Shown: one piece after another, positions 1 through 11,171 of the stretch
Layout: every line of letters starts with the position of its first letter
Numbering within the stretch: the first letter of the stretch is position 1
Position numbers and translations under genes: made by a program
NCBI GenBank assembly: GCA_010356995.1
Contig: ML996688.1
Span: forward strand, 1,116,001 to 1,180,000
DNA: 64,000 nucleotides
Source of the DNA: Trichodelitschia bisporula
Taxonomy: Eukaryota; Ascomycota; Dothideomycetes; Phaeotrichales; Phaeotrichaceae
Direction of reading: 5' to 3'
Notes under the pieces: model-generated
What the model was told of the DNA's origin: nothing
What the model saw: only the letters and a program-made list of their open reading frames with translations
Databases searched by the model: none

Positions 1-909
1 GTCCCTCAATGCCTCTTCGAGTCGCACAATGGGCGGAATCTGCTTTTGAATAACGTCTTCTATCCACTCTTTGGCTTCACCGATATGACACAGATACTCG
101 TATGCCTGCAGAAATTGGCGTTGCTGGTCCATCCAGTTCCGTCCGGCCCAACCCGTGGCAGTCTTCTGGATGCGCACTGAATCTCCGCGCCGGAGCCGGT
201 GCCGGCCGTGCATGCCGACGACTTCCTCAGTCGAGGGCGTGATTGTAAGGCTGGCATTGTCGAACTTTGACAAGGTGCGCAGATGGTCCGTGGATGACTT
301 CTGAAGCTCCTTCAAGTCTGGCTTCTCGATATGGGGCGAAAAGTGGACATGATTTGACGTTGACTTGCCGCGCTCGTGCTTTGAATCGCGCACCGAGCCC
401 GACCGTCCCAGCGCATCGGAGCGAGCCACAACTATAGACTGCGGGCGCAGTTTAGGTGGAGGCGAGACGGCGCCATCGCCGGGTGATGATCTGTAGTCCT
501 CGACGCTGTGACTGCGCGAGTGCAGCGACGGTGCCTTGGTCTTCAAAGTCGGCGTCGAGAGCGGTGTGCTCGTCTGCGACCTAGAGAGCGGTTTCAACGA
601 CTGTCTAATGGACTGGTACGTTGCCGCAGGGCTGTTTCCCGTAGGACTGTATCCCGCGCTCGGACTTGGGCTGCGCATGCCATCGGCGGGTATGCGACTG
701 CTGGATGGCGTGGCGACCTCGCTCGCTCCGCGGCGACGGTTCAAGGCATTCTCCTTGGCTGCGGCTGCGGCGGATGCATTTGATGAGATGGTGCTTGATC
801 GACTAGGAGCTTCGGATGAGTTGGAGGATGCGGTGGAGGCATGGCGGAGTGGACTTGGTGCGTTTGTCGGGTGTCCGACGGCGGAACGGGGACGGGACGT
901 CAAATTCAT
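1..909 (-). CDS. IQGAP-like cytokinesis scaffold, N-terminal part (runs off the left edge)
   Basis: The reading frame is open from the ATG at 909-907 to the window edge, giving the first 303 residues without an intron. Residues 1 to about 240 are Ser/Pro/Ala-rich and probably disordered. From about residue 262 the sequence reads QAYEYLCHIGEAKEWIE then IPPIVRLEEALRDG-like, the start of the calponin-homology domain of fungal IQGAPs (Rng2/Iqg1 family). These proteins bind actin through this domain and calmodulin-like light chains through later IQ motifs, and organise the contractile ring. An in-frame stop lies just upstream at 954-952, which supports this start. IQ, GRD and RasGAP_C regions would lie outside the window. 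The family call rests on about 45 residues; another CH-domain protein is possible but less likely. Confidence 0.82.
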   Translation of the reverse strand, partial: MNLTSRPRSAVGHPTNAPSPLRHASTASSNSSEAPSRSSTISSNASAAAAAKENALNRRRGASEVATPSSSRIPADGMRSPSPSAGYSPTGNSPAATYQSIRQSLKPLSRSQTSTPLSTPTLKTKAPSLHSRSHSVEDYRSSPGDGAVSPPPKLRPQSIVVARSDALGRSGSVRDSKHERGKSTSNHVHFSPHIEKPDLKELQKSSTDHLRTLSKFDNASLTITPSTEEVVGMHGRHRLRRGDSVRIQKTATGWAGRNWMDQQRQFLQAYEYLCHIGEAKEWIEDVIQKQIPPIVRLEEALRD

Positions 910-1823
910 GCCGACTGCGAGAAAGAGAGCGACACTGTCAGAGCAAGCGGGTCAAATCCATGTGTCGTACCGAAGATGGCCGCCGTTTGGGTCGCAGTGC
1001 TGGCAATGTTTGATGGTGTTGGTGGTGAGGGTGTGGGGTTATCGTGGACCAGGACTGTCAACCTGGTTGTGGAGGCAACGGCAGGTGACGGTTGGCGGAA
1101 AACAAGCGATGCCCTGTCTCCAAGTTCGTTGAAACAGAGAATTTATCCCCAGACAATGCGCCGTATTTCGGTCCCGCAAAGGAAAACGCAAAACGCTGAA
1201 GTTCAGAAGAAAGCGGAGCGAAGAGAATGTGCGACTGCGGGAAGTGTAATGGTTGGAGCAGGGTGGTGGGGAGCTGGAGGGTTGAGCTTCTTTTGGTGTT
1301 TATGTTTACCTTTCCGCCTTTCTTCCTCACAAAACCTCTGGTGGACAAGGGCAGAGACTGGGCTACACCGAGCGCACGGACCAATCGTAGGCCAAGTTTG
1401 CGACCCGCCTTTGTGCGCACAGCAACAGAGCCAACAACATGTCAACAGTTGCATCACCAATCCCATCCCATCCTCCTACATCTTCGTCTAAACTCTTGCA
1501 GTAGTGCGCACAATGGCCTCTACATTAACACCCACAGACGTGTGTCTAATCAGATGTCCCTCTTCTTTCTTCGCTCCCAACAATTGGAGTAATCAGTTTA
1601 GAACGGCCGCTCGATCTGGAGGAAGTGAGGCGTCAAGTCTCTCCCTGGGTTGAAGCCACTTCGGGAACAGGAAGCGCACGGCCATGATGCACTGCAGGGA
1701 CAGCGTTGCAAGAAACTCCCGAATCAGAGTAAATTAAGTACTGCGATCAGCTACCCCATACAAATGACCCCAAACACACCAACGCGTCTATCCTACTTCG
1801 CACATACTTGTACACGCTCTTCC
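910..1823. other. Intergenic region, left border of the catabolic block
   Basis: About 0.9 kb between the IQGAP start and the 3' end of the kinase gene. Several short overlapping frames exist on both strands but none has a recognisable protein, splice-linked extension or codon pattern. It presumably holds the IQGAP promoter and the kinase 3' UTR. Confidence 0.5.
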
Positions 1824-3029
1824 CTACAGCTTAGCCTGCACCGGCCCCACCTGACTCTTCGCCTCTTCAATCAACCCCAGCGTAATGGCGGCGACGGGAT
1901 CCCGCTCCTGTCCGACCTGGTATGCAATCGGGCTGCTGGCCTGCCGCGAGGCGTAGCGCGCTGCAATGCCCTGGAAGATGATGACGTTTCGGTACATGGC
2001 GAAGGCCGTTCCCCAAGGGATGTCCGGCCGCGGGTCCCATCCTGCGAGGCTGGCGTACAGGTCGATGCACTCGGCACGCGTCGGCAGCCCGGCGAGCAGC
2101 TTTGACGGCGTGAACTCGATGCGCGAGTTGCGGCGCTGCTCGCGCGTGCGCGCCGTGATGGTGTACGGCTCGAGGAGGCAGCAGAGATCGGAGAGAGGAT
2201 GACCGATGGTGGACATTTCCCAACTGCAAAAGTTAGAAGGTATTTCGTCGCTTTCTTTGCTCGACTCACTCCAGGATGCCAATCACCCGCGGCTCCGTCT
2301 TGTGGTAGACGAGGTTGTCAATCTTGAAGTCACCGTGGATCAACGTTCCCCGGTCTTTCGGCTGAGTCTTCGTCTCCTTGAAGTACTCATTGAAGAACTC
2401 GGTATGCGGCACGAGACCGACAGCCTCACCCGTCTCAATGTCCTTGACCACCGCCTGGCTCTTGTTCAGCGTATCGAAGGTCGCGATCTGGCGGTTGTAG
2501 AAGCCAGTAGGCTTGCCAAACTTCTGCAGGCCGACGGCAGCCACGTCAACGGAGTGCAGTTTCGCGAGTGTCCGAACGGCATCCTTCCACATCTCGTTGC
2601 GCTCCTCGGGGCTAACATCGGGCATGTGCGGCTCCTCAATGATACGTCCGTCCAGGAACTCCATGATGTAGAACGCCGAGCCGATGACATTGTCGTCGGT
2701 GCAGAGGCCGTACGTCTTGGGCACCGGGACGTTGGTTTTCTCCAGTGCGTGCAGTACGCGGTACTCGCGGTCGACCTTGTGCGCCGACTTGTTGATCAGT
2801 GTGCCTGGGGGCTTCTTGCGGAGGACATATTTCTGCTTGTCGGCGGAGATCAGCTGGTATGTGGGGTTCGACTGCCCGAAGCCAAACTGTGCCTGTTAGC
2901 TGGCTATCTTTTTACTACGGCATAACTTACCTGCTTCACCGTCAACGGTGTCTTGATCTCCGGGACATTGGTGTTGAGATATCTCTCCAGTGACGGGATG
3001 TCGATCGGTTGCCTCACGGGACCGGCCAT
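1824..3029 (-). CDS. APH-fold kinase of the ACAD10/11 N-terminal (LvaA-like) type with peroxisomal AKL tail
   Basis: Three exons (3029-2931, 2886-2270, 2223-1824) with introns of 44 and 46 nt give 371 aa. The first splice creates [12 protein letters not shown] (the glycine loop of this family). The kinase core follows: HGDFKIDN (H217, D219, N224) is the catalytic Brenner-type motif and ILDWEMST (D239) the metal-binding Asp; the second intron splits the D239 codon. This branch of aminoglycoside-phosphotransferase-like kinases forms the N-terminal half of animal ACAD10/ACAD11 and, as a separate gene, acts on 4-hydroxyacyl-CoA in bacterial levulinate catabolism (LvaA). The last three residues, AKL, are a canonical PTS1 peroxisomal signal. 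The matching dehydrogenase half is encoded at 5262-6678 on the same strand, with one divergent gene between. Substrate unknown; a 4-hydroxyacyl-CoA is inferred. Confidence 0.88.
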
Positions 3030-3578
3030 TGTCAAGATGTAAGAATGATTTGATCGAGAGTTACAACTTGCAGTCTTCCTTTCTCCCAAATCCCCATGAT
3101 ATGCACCCTCTAGCCTAGTGTCCAACCTCCCATTCCCGCTCCCTCGCGGTCCGAGGATGAATTCGCCTACGCGCGGCCTGGACGCTTGGCCGAGCGCGAA
3201 GCGGGCGCGGTCCCCGGAATGCGCTATCGTGCCCGGGAGCCGGGTGTGCTTAACCGGCTCAGCCTCCCCGAAATAAGTGAATGCGGGTCCGCGCACCCAG
3301 AACTGGGCATGCTCATCCACATCGACTACTTTGCCACTAGGATAACAGCGGTCATTGAGCGCCGTGGACTAAGCGTGATGGCGCTAATGCCCCGCTGTGG
3401 GGTCGCTGCGAACTTCGGTTACCCCGCGACATGGGGTTGCTGAGAAAGGCTTGTGGAGACGGTTTCGCGGGTTCACGCGGGGAAGGGGTAGGGAGCGGGG
3501 AGCATTTGAGTGAACGCGTTTCCGGGTGCTGAGCTGATTTTTGGGTTAAGTTTTTTTGTTTGCTTTGGATTTGGAGCA
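3030..3578. promoter_or_regulatory. Divergent promoter (kinase / PRISE reductase 1)
   Basis: 549 bp between two divergent start codons. It holds an exact TACCCCGC at 3420-3427, followed after a short gap by GGGGT, and a nearby second CCCCGC/GGGGT pair around 3389-3403. No TATA box stands out. Regulation by a shared factor is inferred. Confidence 0.5.
3420..3427 (-). promoter_or_regulatory. Putative CreA-type site (GCGGGGTA on minus strand)
   Basis: TACCCCGC on the plus strand; GCGGGG on the minus strand fits the CreA/Mig1 consensus SYGGRG. It is one of six identical intergenic 8-mers in the block. Confidence 0.4.
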
Positions 3579-4812
3579 ATGGTTGGTAAACACGCGCTTG
3601 TCTTTGGCGCCAGTGGCATCTCTGGCTGGGCCATCACGAAGGAGATCCTGCAAGGCTATCCCTCCCCCGATGTCTTCTCCAAGGTCACGGCGCTCACGAA
3701 CCGTCCGCTGAGCAAAGAGGCCAGTCTCTGGCCGGACAGCGAGAAGCTCCAGCTCGTCAGCGGGGTGGATCTGCTCACGGAGAAGGGACTGGAGGGTCTG
3801 GAAGCGGAGCTCAAGGAGCGGGTTAAGGATGTCGAGACCGTGACACACGTCTACTTCTTCGGTGCGCAGGCAATATCCCCTTCATGAGCCTCCGCTAACC
3901 GCCCGCAAAGCGTACGTCATGGACGAAGACCCTAAGAAAGAAATCGCCATCAACATCACCCTCCTCGAGCGCGCCGTCCGCTCCATCGAGCACCTCTCCC
4001 CTAAACTCGAATTCGTCGTCCTCCCCACTGGCACCAAACTCTACGGCGTACACCTCATCCGCGACTTCCCATTCAGCAACCAGCTTCCCCTCCGCGAAAC
4101 ACTCCCCGACATCCCGGAGCCCCACGCCAGCCAGATGTTTTACTACGACCAGCTGCGGGAGCTCAAGAACCTGAGCGAGGGGAAGAAGTGGACTTGGTGC
4201 GAGGTTGTGCCGGATATGATTGTGGGTTTCGTCCCGAATAACAACATCTACTGCCTTGCGCAGGCGCTGGCGCTGTACCTGTCCTTGTACCGCAAGCTTA
4301 ACGGCGAGGGCGCCGAGGTCCCGTTCCCCGGGACCGAGGATTCGTGGAGGATCTTGAGCAATGATTCGGGGCAGGACATCATCGCCCGGTTCAGCATCTT
4401 CGCCTCCTTGCACCCGGACAAATGCGGCAACGGCCGCCGGTTCAACGTCGCCGACAGCAACACCCCCAAGTCCTGGGCGGTGAAGTGGCCCGTCATCTGC
4501 GCGTTCTTCGGACTGAAGGGCGTGGCTCCGCCTCCGGGTGGGAGCGGCCCGCAGCCTATTCAGTATGTTGCTGATCACTTCGCCGAGTGGCAGAAGCTAG
4601 AGAAGGAATATGGGTTGAAGACCGGGCGGGCGGGGAATGGTCGCAGTTATAATGGGTTTCCGTACTTTATTATGACGATGTTTGATTTTGATAGGCATAT
4701 GAGCTTGAATGCTATGCATGAGGCGTGGGGGGGGGAGAGGGAGGAGACGGATGTTAAGGGGACGTGGTGGACGGCGTTTGAGAGGTTTAGGGAGGCGAAG
4801 ATTATTCCATAG
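3579..4812 (+). CDS. PRISE-family (progesterone 5-beta-reductase/iridoid synthase-like) reductase 1
   Basis: Two exons (3579-3861, 3911-4812; intron 49 nt) give 394 aa, the usual length of this extended-SDR family. The N-terminus VFGASGISGWAI is the NADP(H) loop. TGTKLYG (K137) and the QMFYYDQ region (Y172/Y173) correspond to the Lys/Tyr pair that PRISE enzymes use in place of the classical YxxxK. The family reduces C=C bonds of enones and enals (steroids, iridoid precursors, small enones). The gene is divergent from the kinase. A paralogue of almost the same length, with its intron at the homologous position, lies at 14409-15638. I chose the ATG at 3579 because it starts directly before the nucleotide-binding motif; an upstream in-frame extension has no support. 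Substrate unknown. Confidence 0.85.
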
Positions 4813-5261
4813 ATTTTGGGGGGGGGATATGTTCGGTGTTTGAATGATATGCCAATGTCATGAACTCTGATGCTTCAGTTTACCATTTCTCCGCTTGATG
4901 CCACAAGAACGCCCCTGATCGTCCTGAATATCAACGAGCTCTAGGTATTCAGTCTGTAATCCGTCTATCTCAACCGCATAGAACATGCTTTCAAATATAA
5001 ACGGCAGCGGCTGGTCGAGTTGTCCTCGTTGTCGATGGTGTCACAGCCCAGCCTTGCTGCCGTCGGGGCTGACAAATTTGCCCAACCAGCCTCGTGCATC
5101 CTGGGACGTGGACGATGAGGTCGTTGATCAACAAGGCACAGCACAAGGCACAGCACAGTCATCATCCAGTCCTCAGATGCCAGTCATGTTCCATTCAAGG
5201 TTCAGATGCAATTATCAGAAAAGTATATACATAAAGCCGCTCTCGCCCCACAACCCCACAT
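4813..5261. other. Convergent 3' intergenic region
   Basis: 449 bp between the convergent 3' ends of PRISE 1 and the acyl-CoA dehydrogenase. No gene or repeat recognised. Confidence 0.5.
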
Positions 5262-6678
5262 CTAAAAGTCTGTCGCACCATACTTGACATACTCAACCCC
5301 CCACTTCTTGCACAACTCCTGGTGCCTCTTCTGATACGCCAGATGCCGCTCCTTAAACCCCCCCGCCGTCTTCATCTGATCCCGCCCAACCTGATGCCTA
5401 TGCGCCGAATCCGGCCCATCCGCCACCCTCACAAACCGCGCATAAGTCCACATCTCCGGCAGCGCCGTATGCTGCGTCAACCCCTGCCCGCCATACATCT
5501 GCATACACTCATCGATAACCTTCGTCGCCACATTCGGCACCAAAATCTTGCACTGCGCAATCACATACCGCCCCGCCTTGCCGCCCAGGATATCAATGGT
5601 GTCCGCGGCGTTCAGGACGAGTTGCCGCATGCTGTCGATCTCCATGCGCATGCTCGCGATCCGCTCGATGTTGCTGTCGAACTCGCCGATTAGCTTGCCG
5701 CGAGGCTTCTTTTGCGGCTCGATGCAGCGGATCAGCGCGAGCTCGTACGCCCGCTCCATTTGCCCGACCAGCCGCATGCAGTGGTGGATACGGCCCGGCC
5801 CGAGCCTGCCCTGCGCGATCTCAAACGCTCGCCCGGGCCCGAGGATGATGTTCTCGATAGGCACGCGCACGTTGTCGTACACATACTCGCCATGTCCCTC
5901 CGGCGCATGGTCATACCCCATAATCGTGATATTGCGCACCATCGTCAGGCCCTTCGCGCGCGACGGGACTACGACCGTGGTATGCCGCTTCCAAGGGTCG
6001 GGGTTGGTGGGATCGGAGCACCCCATCAAGATGTAGATGCCGAGATCGGGGTTGGCTTGCGAGTTACCGTAGAGTTTGCGGCCGTTGATGATGACTTCGG
6101 AGCCTTCGATGCGCATGCTCAGGCCGATGTTCGTGGCGTCGGAGGAGGCGACGTCCGGCTCGGTCATGCTGTAGGCGGAGGACATGGTACCGTCCATGAG
6201 GGGTTTGAGCCAGCGCTCCTTCTGCTCGGGGGTGCAGTATTTGGCGAGGAGCTCAATGTTGCCGGTTTCGGGGGCGTGGCAGTTCATCGTCTGCGGGGAT
6301 TAGCCTACGCTTCTGGGTTCAATTGAAAGGGTGAGAACGCACCTGCGCAGCCCAATAACACCGCCCCATAATCTCAGCACAGCACGCATACTCGAGATTC
6401 GTAAGCCCAGGGCTCTCCTTGAAGTGGTTCGGCAGGAAGAGATTGAACAGGCCCTGGGCCTTCGCTTTCTTGCGCAGCTCCTCGATCAGCGGCGGGGTCG
6501 TCCAGTGCTTGCCTGCGACTGCGAGCTGGGCCTTGACGACGGGCTCTGCGGGGACGCATTCTGTCTCGACCCAGTCGTGCACTTTTTGGATGGTTTCGAT
6601 GGCGTTGGGGCGGAGCTTTGCCTTGACCCAGGGAGGGATGCGGTTGAAGGCGGGGTTGTTGTCCATTGAGACGGTCAT
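5262..6678 (-). CDS. Acyl-CoA dehydrogenase, ACAD10/11 C-terminal (LvaC-like) type
   Basis: Two exons (6678-6343, 6290-5262; intron 52 nt) give 454 aa. The domain order is standard: helical N-domain, beta-domain with AYSMTEPDVASSDATN (FAD/substrate wall), and C-terminal helical domain with MYGGQGLTQHT. The conserved ADGPD (residues 402-406) near the C-terminus occupies the segment that differs between this subfamily and classical ACADs. Animal ACAD10/11 fuse this domain to the kinase domain encoded here at 1824-3029; LvaC is the stand-alone bacterial form. Established activity for the pair is phosphorylation of a 4-hydroxyacyl-CoA followed by elimination and rearrangement so the chain can enter beta-oxidation. 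It ends in ATDF, so no PTS1 is visible, unlike its presumed partner; I also see no clear PTS2. It is divergent from the esterase gene. Confidence 0.9.
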
Positions 6679-7210
6679 TGTGGCGGCTCGTCAGGTAGAA
6701 TGTGAGATGGAGAGATGGCGTGAGAGTGATGATGAATTGCAAGACTGCGTGAGGATGTTTTATGAAGCTCTCTCCATCGCGCATCTCAACACAGCCTGTA
6801 GTCGGCTACGAGCCGCAAACCAGGGACGCGCCGAGGCGTGGCTGGCACCATGGTGGCCGAGGGCATGAGGTTGGACGTGGGTGAACATCTCCGTTCCGAC
6901 TTCCGAGAATACCGCCGACGTGAAGATCAGGCCTGTGGTTGGCTGTGCGATCGCTGGGCCCCGGACTCCACATTTTGACGAGCCGCTAGCCCTGTTTGAA
7001 CTGCTGATCAGGGTGCGAGGCTGGAACTGCGGAGACACACCCTGGCTCCGAGTTATACTACGTATGTGGAGACTTTATGCCGGCTACGCAGCTGGTGGGA
7101 TATTAATGAGGCTGAAGCTCCCCGCAGAGGCGGGGTAGTTTGTCACTCTTGCCTGAGACTGATCCCGCATCCAACGATATCCCCTCCTTAATCACATCCT
7201 CAGTATCAAA
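6679..7210. promoter_or_regulatory. Divergent promoter (acyl-CoA dehydrogenase / esterase)
   Basis: 532 bp. It contains an inverted repeat CCCCGC-AGAG-GCGGGG at 7120-7135, extended to GCGGGGTA at 7130-7137, about 75 bp upstream of the esterase ATG. Confidence 0.5.
7130..7137 (+). promoter_or_regulatory. Putative CreA-type site GCGGGGTA within an inverted repeat
   Basis: Right arm of a 6-bp inverted repeat with a 4-bp spacer (7120-7135). Paired divergent SYGGRG sites are the arrangement known for functional CreA operators. Confidence 0.45.
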
Positions 7211-8321
7211 ATGGCAGATGAAGGCTTCGCCGCGCCCTGGGTGGCCGTACGTCCCCCACCCAGCTCTCTCTCCCCAACTAACCCCTTCAGTTCGAGAAAG
7301 AACTCGGCCAACGCCCCCTCCTCAAAGGCGGCCTCGAAGCGGTCTTCAAAGCCTGGGCCGCCCTCGGCGGCGCCCTCGTCTCAAAGTACACCTTCCCGGC
7401 CCCCGACCCCTCCGTCAACACAAAGGACCAAACCCTTCCGAACTCCAGCCTCAAAATCCGCATCTACACGCCCAAGGGCTACGACTCCAGCAATCCGAAG
7501 CCGGTAGGTCTGTACATCCACGGCGGCGGCTGGGCAATGGGCGACCTCGACGCCGACGACGCGACGTGCCGCGCCATCGCCGCCGGGGCTGGCGTCGTGC
7601 TCGTGTCCGTGGACTACCGGCTTGCACCGCAGAACCCGTACCCGGCGGGATTGGACGATTGTGCAGCGGCATTTCGGTGGATGCTGGAGAATGCGCGCGC
7701 CCTCGGCGGGGTAGAGGGGAAGGTGTGGACAGTGGGCGCCAGTGCCGGGGGAGGGTCGGCGCTTGGACTTGCGCTGAAGCTGGTGGATGAGGGGTTGGGA
7801 GACAAGGTAGCGGGGATTGTGAGCCAGGTGCCTGTTACGGTGCATCCGGATGCTGTGCCCGAGAGGTTGAGGGGCGAGTATACGAGTTATGAGGAGCATA
7901 AGGAGCACACGGTTAATTCGAAGGAGGCGATGTATACGTTTTGGAGTAAGTGGTTTCGTTGGGGCTTTGCGGGATGCGTGCTGACGGTTTAGATGCGTAT
8001 GGCGCGCCGCCGACGGATAAGTATGCGAGTCCGTTGCTGCATCCGAAGCTCGCGGAGCTGCCGAAGACGTACATCACTTGTGCGGGGCATGATACACTGC
8101 GGGATGATGCGAGGCTTATGAGGGCCGAACTGGAGGCCAAAGGGTGAGTTGGTTGAGACTGCGAAGAGACAGTGTTTAACAAGCATAGGGTTCCGGTCAA
8201 GTACGATGAGTTCCCCGGCTATCCGCATTACTTCTGGACGTTCCCGTCTGCGCAGTTGAAGGAGCCGGCGTCGGAGTACATTCGGAAGCTGGTGGCGGGC
8301 GTTGCGTTTGTCCTTTCGTAG
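7211..8321 (+). CDS. Alpha/beta hydrolase, hormone-sensitive-lipase (HSL) family esterase
   Basis: Four exons (7211-7246, 7291-7945, 7993-8143, 8189-8321) with introns of 44, 47 and 45 nt give 324 aa. HGGGW (H89-G92) is the oxyanion-hole signature of the HSL family, GASAG (S163) the nucleophile elbow, and CAGHDTLRDD plus FPGYPHYF supply the Asp and His of the triad. Such enzymes hydrolyse short-chain esters and lactones. In this block the natural partner is the BVMO at 28693-30647, whose product would be an ester or lactone. The first exon encodes only 12 residues. It is followed head-to-tail by the alcohol dehydrogenase. Family assignment is firm; the lactonase role is inferred from context. 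Confidence 0.9.
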
Positions 8322-8960
8322 GCTACTGTAGATAGCAAATCGAACAAGCGGCGATTACGGCTGTATCGTCGACCCAAGATTGAGTGTGAAATGCCCAGGC
8401 GCCCCGCCCAGAATGCGAGGCCTAGCTAGCGTTGTTGTTGTGCATGCAGTAAAATCTCCAGTCTTCAAAATCTCATGACCTCACCCCTGCTCCCCCACAA
8501 AAGCTCGGGCGCCTTCTGCAAATCCTTTTCCGGTGGCACTGGCAACGCCGCCCGGGTGCCACGTTTGCAGCGGGAGGCGTTCCCAGGATGTTGACTCGTG
8601 TATGCAGATCAGATGGCATCCCTGTCTGCTAGCGGATGTCAGTGGTCGGCTTCGTTACCCATCGCGGGGCTGGGGTGAACTGCTGATGGTGGGGTCAAGT
8701 TGCTTATCCCTCCGTTGTGGTTTCCCATTATGATCCGGTGGAGGGGAGCTGTCGCTTGTGTTTCTCCTGGGTCCGGATGTGTTCTGTGGGAGGCGCGGCG
8801 TGGAAGAGTCGAATCTGTAGTCACAGGAACTGAGATGGAGGGGTGTGGGCCATGGCGAGCCATGGCAGTCCCTCATATAGGTGATGGAGGTTGAAGAGCC
8901 TGACCATCACGGTTTCCTACCAAACCCCCACTCATCAATCATCCAAAGACAGACATCAAG
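8322..8960. promoter_or_regulatory. Upstream region of the alcohol dehydrogenase
   Basis: 639 bp. A TATA-like CATATA around 8875 lies about 85 bp before the ATG, followed by a CA-rich leader. No exact GCGGGGTA is present; a related CGCGGGGC occurs near 8660. Confidence 0.45.
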
Positions 8961-10064
8961 ATGAAGGCCGGCCAATTCGACTTCGTACGTCTTCCAAACC
9001 CTGATGTCCCAATCCTAACAACCCCCAGGCGACCAAAAAAGCCGTCGTCAACGATGTGCCCATCCCAGAGCCGGGCCCCAACCAGGTCCTAATCAAAGTC
9101 AAATCCGCATCGCTCTGCCATAGCGACCTGATGCCGGACTTCCGCCCGGAGGGCCCGCCGCGAACAATGGGCCACGAAGGCGTCGGCGTGATCACGAAAC
9201 TCCACCCCTCCGTCGAGGGCCGCGACTTCAAAGTCGGCGACCACGTCGGCGCCGGCTACTTCGTCGACGCGTGCTTCAAGTGTGATGGGTGCTTGACGCA
9301 CAACATGCTGTGCCAGACGAAAACGCCACGGCTGCAGGGTTTCATCGCCGATGGGTTCTTCGCTGAGTATGCGATTGTGGAGTATGAGAACTTGGCGGTG
9401 CTGCCGAAGGAGGTGGATCTTAGCCGGTATGCGCCGGTTTTCTGCGCTGGTATTACGGGTAGGTGGGCTTGGGGTTGGGGGGATTTCGGCTGACGGTGTA
9501 GCTTTCCATGCTGTTGATTCTTGCGAGCTGAAGCCGGGCGAGTGGCTCGCTGTTATCGGGTGCGGTGGCCTCGGACAGCTGGCGACGCAGTATGCTAAGG
9601 CGATGGGGCTGAAGGTCGTGGGTATTGATGTCAATGACACGACGCTCGAGGTCACGAAGGCACAAGGCGCAGACGCGATTTTTAACTCTCGTTCGAACCC
9701 GAACTACGTCGCTGAGCTGAAGAAGCTTACAGATGGGGGCGCGCACGCGGCGGCTGTGTTCAGCGATGCGGATGCGGCGTATGCGCATGCGCCGGAGGTG
9801 TTGCGTCTCCGAGGCTTGCTGATGGTGGTTGGCTTGCCGAAGAATCCGCTGAAGATTACAGCGGTGGATTTGTGCATTGGGAAGTATAGAATTAAGGGCG
9901 AGAGCACGAGCATTCCGCAGAGGATGAAGAAAGCGGTTGATTTCACAGTTAAGCATGGCATTTTGCCAGAAGTGGAGTTCAGAAAGCTTGAGGAGTTGCA
10001 GGATATGATTGATGAGATGACGGAGGGCAAGGCGACCAAGCGTATGGCGGTGGTGTTTGACTGA
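8961..10064 (+). CDS. Zinc-containing alcohol dehydrogenase (MDR family)
   Basis: Three exons (8961-8984, 9029-9458, 9502-10064; introns 44 and 43 nt) give 338 aa. Catalytic zinc ligands are C38 in SLCHSDL and H57-E58 in GHEG; structural zinc cysteines are C90, C93, C96 and C103. The Rossmann fold carries CGGLGQLA. The family oxidises primary or secondary alcohols with NAD(P), and the ligand pattern resembles yeast/Aspergillus-type ADHs. The first exon is only eight codons (MKAGQFDF), an easy exon to miss. In the proposed pathway it would oxidise a ring alcohol, or the hydroxyl released by lactone opening. Substrate not determinable from sequence. Confidence 0.9.
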
Positions 10065-10505
10065 GTATGTACTTTGGATATCACGACACGAATGAAAACA
10101 TGCTTCAATGAGACAGATGAGAAATGACTGAAGCGGCCAAGCATCGCCAGAATAACCAAGATCCACTGTCGGCCATTAGCTTGAACTACCCCACACAGCC
10201 CCGCCGCTCGATCCGTGCCGGAAATATGGGTCCGAAGAAACACTACCAGAAAGCGACTTCATACATCGCAGCAATGCGTCAGGGCAAGATGATCGACCTC
10301 ATGATACTGTACCCCGCATACTGTGAGGAAGGATGCATACCGATTGCCATGCGTGGGCGATCCCCATGACTGCTTTCCAGCAACCTGGCTCCCTAACACG
10401 GCAGAAGGACGTCTGGAGGGCGTATATCAACTCGACATCAGCGCATCTGTAACGGACTACCAGAATCAGATTCACCTCCTTCAACGCCTAGTACATCTGC
10501 CCATC
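10065..10505. promoter_or_regulatory. Upstream region of EthD protein 1
   Basis: 441 bp containing TACCCCGC at 10310-10317, flanked on both sides by ATACTGT. Nothing else recognised. Confidence 0.45.
10310..10317 (-). promoter_or_regulatory. Putative CreA-type site (GCGGGGTA on minus strand)
   Basis: Exact copy of the block's recurrent 8-mer, about 190 bp before the EthD-protein ATG and bracketed by a 7-bp direct repeat ATACTGT. Confidence 0.4.
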
Positions 10506-11171
10506 ATGACCCACGCAAAGATCGATCACAAATTCAGCTACGATGAGCTCGCCTACGACACTCCGAAGAACTACCAGCGTACGTCCATCGCTGTATTCTC
10601 ACGCCTCTAACACTCCCAGCCTGTGTCAAGCTTTCCTTCTTCTTCAACAAGTTACCCAATGTCTCGTACGAGCACTTCCATCGCCACTGGGAGACGGTGC
10701 ATGCGGACCTTGCCATCTCGGCTAGAGAGTTTGGGCTGTGCGGTCTGAAGCGCTATTCTCAAGTACAACTTCCCCCCAGTTAGCAGGATGTGCGATTCTG
10801 ACCTAGTACAGCACCACCAAACGCCCGACTTCAAGGAAAAGGTCACGGCGTTAGGCATGGATCTGATGGACTACGACGGCTGCTCGGAGATCTGGGTTCG
10901 GAGCATGGACGACTGGGAGCGCTTTTTCAAGGTGCGCCTCATAGCGCGCCACCGCATTTCGGGCCTTTTCTTCGCTTCACACTGCTGACGACCCCACTAG
11001 AGCCCCGAGTACAACGCCGCTATGTCGAAGGATTGTGCGAACTTCATGGGCATGCCTATCCGTGTTATGGCGGGGAGGGAGCATCTGGTGTTCGGGAAGG
11101 CGATTCCCGGCTTGGATGGGACGGATGGAATAACGGTGCATAAGGCGACACATGGCCAGAAGGAGGGGTAG
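10506..11171 (+). CDS. EthD-domain protein 1 (dimeric alpha/beta-barrel)
   Basis: Four exons (10506-10578, 10620-10762, 10812-10931, 11001-11171; introns 41, 49 and 69 nt) give 168 aa. The EthD core reads KLSFFFNKLPNVSYEHFHRH then WETVHADLA, and ends in a region with EIWVRSMDDWERFF. EthD proteins are small ferredoxin-like barrels. Their named member is needed for fuel-ether degradation in actinobacteria, and fungal relatives (MdpH/ClaH type) act in aromatic polyketide pathways, where decarboxylase activity has been proposed. The exact reaction here is unknown. A second small barrel protein with a WYEDVHIRD signature lies at 16235-16966. It is followed by the transporter gene in the same direction. 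Confidence 0.82.
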
